From Antarcticimicrobium sediminis (lineage in GTDB: Bacteria; Pseudomonadota; Alphaproteobacteria; Rhodobacterales; Rhodobacteraceae), in NCBI RefSeq assembly GCF_004348975.1, contig NZ_SMFP01000005.1, positions 124,001 to 188,000 of the forward strand: 64,000 bases of DNA, read 5' to 3'. The notes under the pieces were generated by a model, which did not search any database, was not told the DNA's origin, and was given only the letters and a program-made list of their open reading frames with translations. The position numbers and the translations under genes are program-made. Shown here in pieces: positions 59,365-64,000 of the stretch (its first letter is position 1; the number at the start of each line of letters is the position of its first letter).

Positions 59365-61014
59365 ATGCCCACAATTCATATTGATAGGCTTGACGAAAAT
59401 CCGCACGAAACGGCCCATGGCATTCGCGCCGATACCACCTCACGTGGCGTAAATCTGGAAGGGGCCCAGGTCACCGCCACATATGCTGACGGCACCACCG
59501 AAACCCTGACATGGGAAGCCTTTGACCCGTACACCGAGGGTGGAGCCATTGGTACAGATATCAATATGTCTTACGGCTGGAGTTGGCATGAGCTAACGAC
59601 GACCAAGCTTTTGACATCGCTGCAAATCGACCTTCAACCGGCCAGCTCAGTCTTCGATACGACCTTCGCGATTGACGATGACCCTCTCGATGGATCCACG
59701 CCGGGTTCGAAAAATGGCTTTCCGTTCTATTTGAACCCGGACTACGAAGAGATGTCCGGTGAGATTAATGTGGCCTACTCAGGCATTGTAAATCTGACCG
59801 GAAGCCCGGCGGCGGGGGATCTTTATACAACGATGGTTGTTGATTTCTCCGGCCTCCCAGAAGGTGGTCTGCTCGGGGATCTGAGTTGGAACTCTGACAT
59901 CGACACCATGAGGGACGACGGCGACCTGGTGCCAAAGGCGGCTGACGGACAGACCATCATCGGGACACCTGAGGCCGACGATCTGGATGGGGGACATGAC
60001 CCGGACTCGATTCATGGCCTGGCTGGCGATGACATCATCACAGGTGGGGATGGCGACGATACAATTTCGGGCGGATCAGGGGCTGACACCCTTTCCGGCG
60101 AAAGCGGGAATGACATCTTTGAGTTCAATGCCGGGGATGGCGACGACACCATCACCGATTTTGGCACCGGCTCCACAAATTCCGACGATGGTGACAACAC
60201 CAACAACGACTTTATTGATCTGTCCAAATTCTACACGAACAGTACAGAACTTCGGGCAGACCTTGCAGATGACAACATCCTGAACCAATCCGACGACAGC
60301 GATTATAGCGACAATACCGCGCTTGGCGGATCGATCACCGGCCTGTCTGGCCTCAAGGGAGCGTCAGCCTCTTCAATACAAGAACAAACCGGCGTGACAT
60401 GTTTTACCCGTGGAACCTTGATCACCACAGATCGAGGCGACGTGCCGGTAGAGATGTTGAAATCGGGCGATCACGTGCTGACACAAGACCATGGCTTTCA
60501 AGACCTGAAATTGGCGTTGAGCCGCACCATCGGGCCGCAAGAGCTTCGCCAGAACGCAAAGCTCTACCCGATACGGATCATGGCCGGCGCAATGGGGTCA
60601 GGCTTACCCAAGAGAGACTTGGCCGTATCCCGGCAACACCGCATGGTCGCAAAGTCCAGCATTGTGAAACGGATGTTCGGCTCCACGGCGGTTCTCGTTG
60701 CCGCGATACGGCTCACGGCGCTGCCCGGCATTCTGGTGGACAAGACTGTCGACAGCGTTGAATATTTCCACCTTATATTTGACCACCACGAAGTCATTTT
60801 CGCTGAGGGTGCCCCGACCGAGAGCTTTTTGATGGGCCCGCAAACGCGAAAGACCCTTCATACCGAAACGTGGCTCGAATGTATGACGCTTTTTCCAGAG
60901 GCCGTTGGTCTTGAGTATTGCGCAGTCCCAGCGCGCGAAATCCCATCGCACATCATGCAAAAGAGATTGGTTCACCGGCACGTCAAGAATGCAAAAGAGC
61001 TTCTTTGCGCATAG
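59365..61014 (+). CDS. RTX-type calcium-binding repeat protein with a C-terminal Hint domain
   Basis: A 549-residue protein. Residues 1-200 form an unrecognised domain with many Asp and Thr. Residues about 206-267 contain RTX nonapeptide-like repeats (GLAGDDIITGGDGDDTISGGSGADTLSG). From Cys346 (VTCFTRGTLITTDRGDVPVEMLKSGDHVLTQD) a Hint (hedgehog/intein) domain of the bacterial Hint_2 type runs to the end. RTX repeats imply type I secretion and calcium-dependent folding; Hint domains can self-cleave. The lower G+C content and AT-rich upstream DNA suggest transfer. The ATG follows AAAAGGAAG. The role is unknown. Confidence 0.85.
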   Translation: MPTIHIDRLDENPHETAHGIRADTTSRGVNLEGAQVTATYADGTTETLTWEAFDPYTEGGAIGTDINMSYGWSWHELTTTKLLTSLQIDLQPASSVFDTTFAIDDDPLDGSTPGSKNGFPFYLNPDYEEMSGEINVAYSGIVNLTGSPAAGDLYTTMVVDFSGLPEGGLLGDLSWNSDIDTMRDDGDLVPKAADGQTIIGTPEADDLDGGHDPDSIHGLAGDDIITGGDGDDTISGGSGADTLSGESGNDIFEFNAGDGDDTITDFGTGSTNSDDGDNTNNDFIDLSKFYTNSTELRADLADDNILNQSDDSDYSDNTALGGSITGLSGLKGASASSIQEQTGVTCFTRGTLITTDRGDVPVEMLKSGDHVLTQDHGFQDLKLALSRTIGPQELRQNAKLYPIRIMAGAMGSGLPKRDLAVSRQHRMVAKSSIVKRMFGSTAVLVAAIRLTALPGILVDKTVDSVEYFHLIFDHHEVIFAEGAPTESFLMGPQTRKTLHTETWLECMTLFPEAVGLEYCAVPAREIPSHIMQKRLVHRHVKNAKELLCA

Positions 61015-61113
61015 CCCCCTGACCTGCATTGCCTCTCGTTACGGATCAACACGCCAACGGGGGTCCGTTTCGGGCAAGGACTGGGCATCTTCTGCATCTT
61101 GCGCGGATTCCCC

Positions 61114-62253
61114 CTACTCCACCAAACCCTCGTACCGCGCATCGGTCAGCGTTTTCAGGAACGCCACCAGCGCGTCGATGCGGTCGTCCTCCAACGCCGG
61201 GCCGGTGGTAAGCTCCTCCATCGACAGCGTGCCGTCCACCTCTGGTGGGGCAAACGGCTGCCCGGTCTCGGGGTTGATCTGGCGCGCCTCGGACTTTGAG
61301 TTGTATTTGTTATAGAACAGAACGACCGTGCGCAGGTTGGTGAAGACGCCATTGTGCATATACGGCCCCGTCACCGCCACGTTGCGCAGGGTGGGCACCT
61401 TGAATTTTCCCGCCTGCGCCGGGTCGCTCACAGCCGGGTTGTCGCGCAGCCCCTGATCCGGCCCCGACATATGCGCCAGCAGCGGGTTCGTCGGCACGCC
61501 GATATTGTGGTATTCATAGTTTGAAAACGTCTCTGCCGGGTCCACCGGGCTGGTTTTCAGCTGATGGCACAGGTTGCAATTGGTGAACTGCTGCGAAAAG
61601 AACAGCAACCGGCCCAGATCCTCCTCCCGCGTCAGTTGATAGTCGCCACGCAGATAGCGGTCGTACTTGCTATCAAAAGGGGCGAACTCCGGCGTGCGCT
61701 CATAGGCGGCGAGGGCTTGGGTCATGGCACCGTAGGCGCGCGCGTCGTCGTCGAACACATCCGTACCTGCCAACGTCTTGAGCGTGGCGACGTACTCCGG
61801 GTTTTCCTGCAGCCGCGCCACCACCGCCAGTTTGTCCGGCATCGCCATCTCGACCGGGTTCAACGGAGGCCCGCCAGCCTGCGCCGCCAGATCGGTGGCG
61901 CGCCCGTCAAGAAACTGCCCGCCGACCCATTTGCCCTTGGCGTTCAGATGGAACGGCGGGGTCAGCGCCGCATAGCTGGCCGTGGGGGCATTGCGCGTAC
62001 CCAGCGAGTGCCCGTCATCGCCCAGCGACACCGCGCGGCCCAGATCCGTTTCACGCGGATCGACGAAGCCGCTGTTCGGGTCATGGCAGGTGACACAGGC
62101 TTGGGTCCGGTCCTGCGACAGATTGGGATCAAAGAACAGCGCCTCGCCCAAGGCCTCCCAGCTTTCGCCGTCCTGCCCGGCCGCCACCGGCGCAGTAAGC
62201 CCCACCAAGGCCAGCGCCAGACCTGCGCCCCCAATCCGCGTCGCCCATCCCAT
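61114..62253 (-). CDS. Diheme cytochrome c peroxidase / MauG family protein
   Basis: A 379-residue periplasmic protein. A signal peptide (LALALVGLTAPVAAG) is followed by two c-haem motifs, CVTCH near residue 53 and CNLCH near 221, with the family blocks DPNLSQDRTQACVTCHDP, GTRNAPTASYAAL and VPTLRNVAVTGPYMHNGVF. It reduces hydrogen peroxide or performs MauG-like oxidation. The ATG follows CAGGAGAGTCGGGC. A CACTCA-N8-TGAGTG inverted repeat lies 17 bp upstream. Confidence 0.92.
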   Translation of the reverse strand: MGWATRIGGAGLALALVGLTAPVAAGQDGESWEALGEALFFDPNLSQDRTQACVTCHDPNSGFVDPRETDLGRAVSLGDDGHSLGTRNAPTASYAALTPPFHLNAKGKWVGGQFLDGRATDLAAQAGGPPLNPVEMAMPDKLAVVARLQENPEYVATLKTLAGTDVFDDDARAYGAMTQALAAYERTPEFAPFDSKYDRYLRGDYQLTREEDLGRLLFFSQQFTNCNLCHQLKTSPVDPAETFSNYEYHNIGVPTNPLLAHMSGPDQGLRDNPAVSDPAQAGKFKVPTLRNVAVTGPYMHNGVFTNLRTVVLFYNKYNSKSEARQINPETGQPFAPPEVDGTLSMEELTTGPALEDDRIDALVAFLKTLTDARYEGLVE

Positions 62254-62269
62254 GCCCGACTCTCCTGTC

Positions 62270-62289
62270 CACTCACTTATATCTGAGTG
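62270..62289. promoter_or_regulatory. Inverted repeat CACTCA-N8-TGAGTG before the peroxidase gene
   Basis: Perfect 6-bp arms around CTTATATC, ending 17 bp before the start codon of the cytochrome c peroxidase gene. The position would block transcription or translation if bound. No regulator is recognised. Confidence 0.4.
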
Positions 62290-62365
62290 TTGTAGTCAGG
62301 TAATACCACAAAGGAAAGCAGTGGTGTGCGCCCACCCCGGACCGAACCGGACCGGGACGCAGAGG

Positions 62366-62962
62366 TCAACTGCCCCAGATGATCTTGACGTAGTTCTGGG
62401 TCTCGTCATAGGGCGGCACACCGCCATGTTTCTTGACCGCCTCGGGGCCCGCGTTATAGGCCGCCAGCGCCAGCCGCCAGGATTTGAACTTGCGGTATTG
62501 CTTGGACAGATAGCGCGCCCCACCATCAAGGTTTTCATAGGGGTCGGCCGGATTCACCCCCAGCCGCCGCGCGGTATCGGGCATCAATTGTGCCAGCCCA
62601 AGCGCGCCCTTGTGCGATTTCGCCTGCGGGTTCCAGCCCGACTCCTGCTGGACCAGACGCAGGAACAATTCCTCGGGCACCTCATGACGTCGCGCCGCCG
62701 CGCGCGCCATATGAAGGTATTCGCCCTTGTACTTGCCGGTATAGGGCAATGGCCCCCATTTGCTCGGCGTATGGACCGACGGGGGCTGAAGACGCACGGA
62801 ATCATTGTACTGTATCGCCGCGCGGGTATCGAGCACGCGGGTCTGCGATTTGAACAGGCTCTTTTGACCCCGGGTCGCGAAAATATCCGCCCCCGCCGGT
62901 GCGGCGACGCTCACCAACCCGACAACCGCCGTCAAGACAACCCTGATCGCACACATCCGCAT
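62366..62962 (-). CDS. Lytic transglycosylase (SLT domain)
   Basis: About 198 residues. A signal peptide ends PAGA; the SLT domain has the catalytic Glu in [34 protein letters not shown] and the closing [29 protein letters not shown]. Cleaves peptidoglycan to anhydromuropeptides in the periplasm. Possible starts are a GTG at 62977 and ATGs at 62962 and 62956; none has a strong ribosome site, and I use the middle one. Confidence 0.9.
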   Translation of the reverse strand: MRMCAIRVVLTAVVGLVSVAAPAGADIFATRGQKSLFKSQTRVLDTRAAIQYNDSVRLQPPSVHTPSKWGPLPYTGKYKGEYLHMARAAARRHEVPEELFLRLVQQESGWNPQAKSHKGALGLAQLMPDTARRLGVNPADPYENLDGGARYLSKQYRKFKSWRLALAAYNAGPEAVKKHGGVPPYDETQNYVKIIWGS

Positions 62963-63053
62963 TCCGGCCCGCCCCACACGTAATCAACCGGCGCAACTAT
63001 ACATGTTTCGCCGTCAAAGAAAAGTTACCCGCTCAGCGCCACTCAAAGCGCTA

Positions 63054-63089
63054 GCCGAAACGCCAGCCGAAATGCCACCTGAAACGATA
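63054..63089. repeat. Three imperfect 12-bp tandem repeats upstream of ssb
   Basis: Units GCCGAAACGCCA, GCCGAAATGCCA and CCTGAAACGATA are adjacent in the 248-bp gap between the lytic transglycosylase and ssb genes. No binding motif is recognised. Confidence 0.6.
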
Positions 63090-63210
63090 GCGCAGACGCG
63101 GACGACGGCGGATAACCATGTTTCAACCTTGTTGCCTGATGTATAGGGTGCCCTTCCAAGGATCGTACAGATTCGGGCATCAATTTGGACAAAACAAGAC
63201 GGGGGCTCTC

Positions 63211-63741
63211 ATGGCCGGCTCAGTGAACAAAGTCATCCTTATCGGCAATCTGGGTCGCGATCCCGAGGTGCGCACCTTTCAGAACGGCGGCAAGGTGTGC
63301 AATCTGCGCATCGCCACCTCCGAAACCTGGAAAGACCGCAACACCGGCGAGCGGCGCGAAAAGACCGAGTGGCACTCGGTCGCCATCTTCAACGAAGGCT
63401 TGGTGCGCGTTGCCGAGCAGTATTTGCGCAAGGGCTCCAAGGTCTATATCGAAGGCCAGCTGCAAACCCGCAAGTGGCAGGATCAAAGCGGTCAGGACAA
63501 ATACAGCACCGAGGTCGTTCTGCAGGGCTTTGGTTCGACCCTAACGATGCTTGATGGCCGCGATGGTGGTCAAGGTGGTGGCAGTCAGGGCGGTGGTGGC
63601 CAGGGCGGCGGCGGATATAGCGGCGCCCAAGGTGGCGGCTATGACAGCGGCCCGCAGGATGACTCCTATGGTGGCGCGCCCTCGGGCGGCGGCCGTGGCG
63701 GCCCGTCGAGCAATATCGAGGACGACGAAATTCCGTTCTGA
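63211..63741 (+). CDS. ssb: Single-stranded DNA-binding protein
   Basis: A 176-residue SSB. The OB-fold domain (residues 1-110) opens [19 protein letters not shown] and includes [41 protein letters not shown] Gly/Gln-rich linker of about 50 residues follows, ending in the acidic tip DDEIPF that recruits repair and replication partners. The ATG at 63211 is the standard start; the open frame continues upstream without family resemblance. No LexA box is seen upstream. Confidence 0.97.
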   Translation: MAGSVNKVILIGNLGRDPEVRTFQNGGKVCNLRIATSETWKDRNTGERREKTEWHSVAIFNEGLVRVAEQYLRKGSKVYIEGQLQTRKWQDQSGQDKYSTEVVLQGFGSTLTMLDGRDGGQGGGSQGGGGQGGGGYSGAQGGGYDSGPQDDSYGGAPSGGGRGGPSSNIEDDEIPF

Positions 63742-63749
63742 ACGGATCA

Positions 63750-63775
63750 CGGGGCGGACCAACGGGTTCGCCCCG
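63750..63775 (+). terminator. Probable ssb terminator/attenuator hairpin
   Basis: 7-bp stem CGGGGCG / CGCCCCG with a 12-nt loop, followed by ATTTCATTTT, in the 62-bp gap before the site-2 protease gene. Confidence 0.6.
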
Positions 63776-63803
63776 ATTTCATTTTCCGGCATGAGGCAAT
63801 GAC

Positions 63804-64000
63804 ATGAGTTGGTCTTTCTCCATCGGCAGGCTGTTCGGGTCGGACCTGCGGATCCATGTGACCTTTTTCCTTTTGCTGGCCTGGGTGGGCTATGCCGCCT
63901 ACGCCGATGCGGGCTGGTCCGGCGCGGTGCAGAATGTGCTCTTTGTCATCGCCCTGTTCGCCTGCGTCGTGGCGCATGAATTCGGCCATGCCCTGACCGC
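63804..64000 (+). CDS. Site-2 protease family (M50) membrane protein, 5' part only
   Basis: The frame starts at an ATG after ATGAGGCAATGAC and runs off the window. The visible 65 residues start MSWSFSIGRLFGSDLRIHVTFFLLLAWVGYAAY and reach the zinc motif VVAHEFGHALT, which is the M50 HExxH site at the end of a hydrophobic helix. This opening matches the SpoIVFB-like subgroup that usually carries C-terminal CBS domains, not visible here. It follows ssb. Confidence 0.88.
   Translation, partial: MSWSFSIGRLFGSDLRIHVTFFLLLAWVGYAAYADAGWSGAVQNVLFVIALFACVVAHEFGHALT

Noticed and set aside
59202-59384. 60-codon frame before the Hint gene
   Set aside because: It covers the AT-rich presumed promoter and overlaps the Hint start; no motif or ribosome site supports it.

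Overview
The window looks like a core chromosomal segment of an alphaproteobacterium of the order Rhodobacterales (Roseobacter group). I infer this from the high G+C content, the fused ispDF gene next to dusB, the neighbouring ctrA and sciP genes, the DUF6456/DUF6477 pair, MocR next to a DUF1127 protein, an OxyR-like regulator, the Ppk2 and SLAC1-family genes and the gene order of the envelope operon. No database search was possible; all names come from reading motifs and context.

Layout. 1-4.7 kb: start of ntrB, dusB, then ispDF-pgpA-pncC on the plus strand, a START-domain gene, hpt and a small membrane protein. 4.8-6.2 kb: cytochrome c' and a diheme cytochrome c. 6.2-9.0 kb: lipA, a peroxiredoxin and oxyR, the last two convergent and sharing a terminator. 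9.1-20.9 kb: a mixed block (DUF6456/DUF6477 pair, MttB-like methyltransferase, guaA, an SGNH-like protein of atypical composition, an EamA transporter, an orphan ATPase, metA, ppk2-tetR, an FkbM methyltransferase). 21-22 kb: rplM-rpsI with a readable promoter. 22-29.5 kb: a divergent MocR/DUF1127 pair, a SLAC1 channel behind an FNR-type box, a thioesterase, an enoyl-CoA hydratase, trmFO-gluQRS and hisI. 29.5-37.3 kb: an IscU-like protein, marC, a previously uncalled 40-residue membrane protein behind a LexA-type box, recG-ligA, ctrA and sciP. 37.3-51.7 kb: mnmA, then a long minus-strand envelope operon (pyrH-frr-uppS-cdsA-dxr-rseP-small ORF-bamA-skp-fabZ-lpxA-lpxI-lpxB), then miaA. 51.7-59 kb: an AraC regulator and a four-gene peptide-type ABC transporter operon. 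59-64 kb: an RTX plus Hint domain protein, a MauG/cytochrome c peroxidase, a lytic transglycosylase, ssb and the start of a site-2 protease.

How the genes fit together. Five genes modify tRNA (dusB, trmFO, gluQRS, mnmA, miaA). The envelope operon couples isoprenoid carrier synthesis (dxr, uppS; ispDF is elsewhere in the window), phospholipid synthesis (cdsA, pgpA), lipid A synthesis (fabZ, lpxA, lpxI, lpxB) and outer-membrane protein assembly (bamA, skp). CtrA and SciP are a cell-cycle regulator and its antagonist. Peroxiredoxin, OxyR and the diheme peroxidase handle peroxide.

The most interesting signal is at 30755-31189: a tiny single-pass membrane protein with a strong ribosome site, its own terminator and an upstream GTTC-N7-GTTC element, which is the alphaproteobacterial SOS box. 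This resembles SOS-induced small membrane proteins such as SidA or TisB. Other points of note are a prx terminator that is also coding sequence for a repetitive OxyR tail, an FNR box, REP-like intergenic elements and several short in-frame or intergenic tandem duplications. Most of the window is ordinary core genome.
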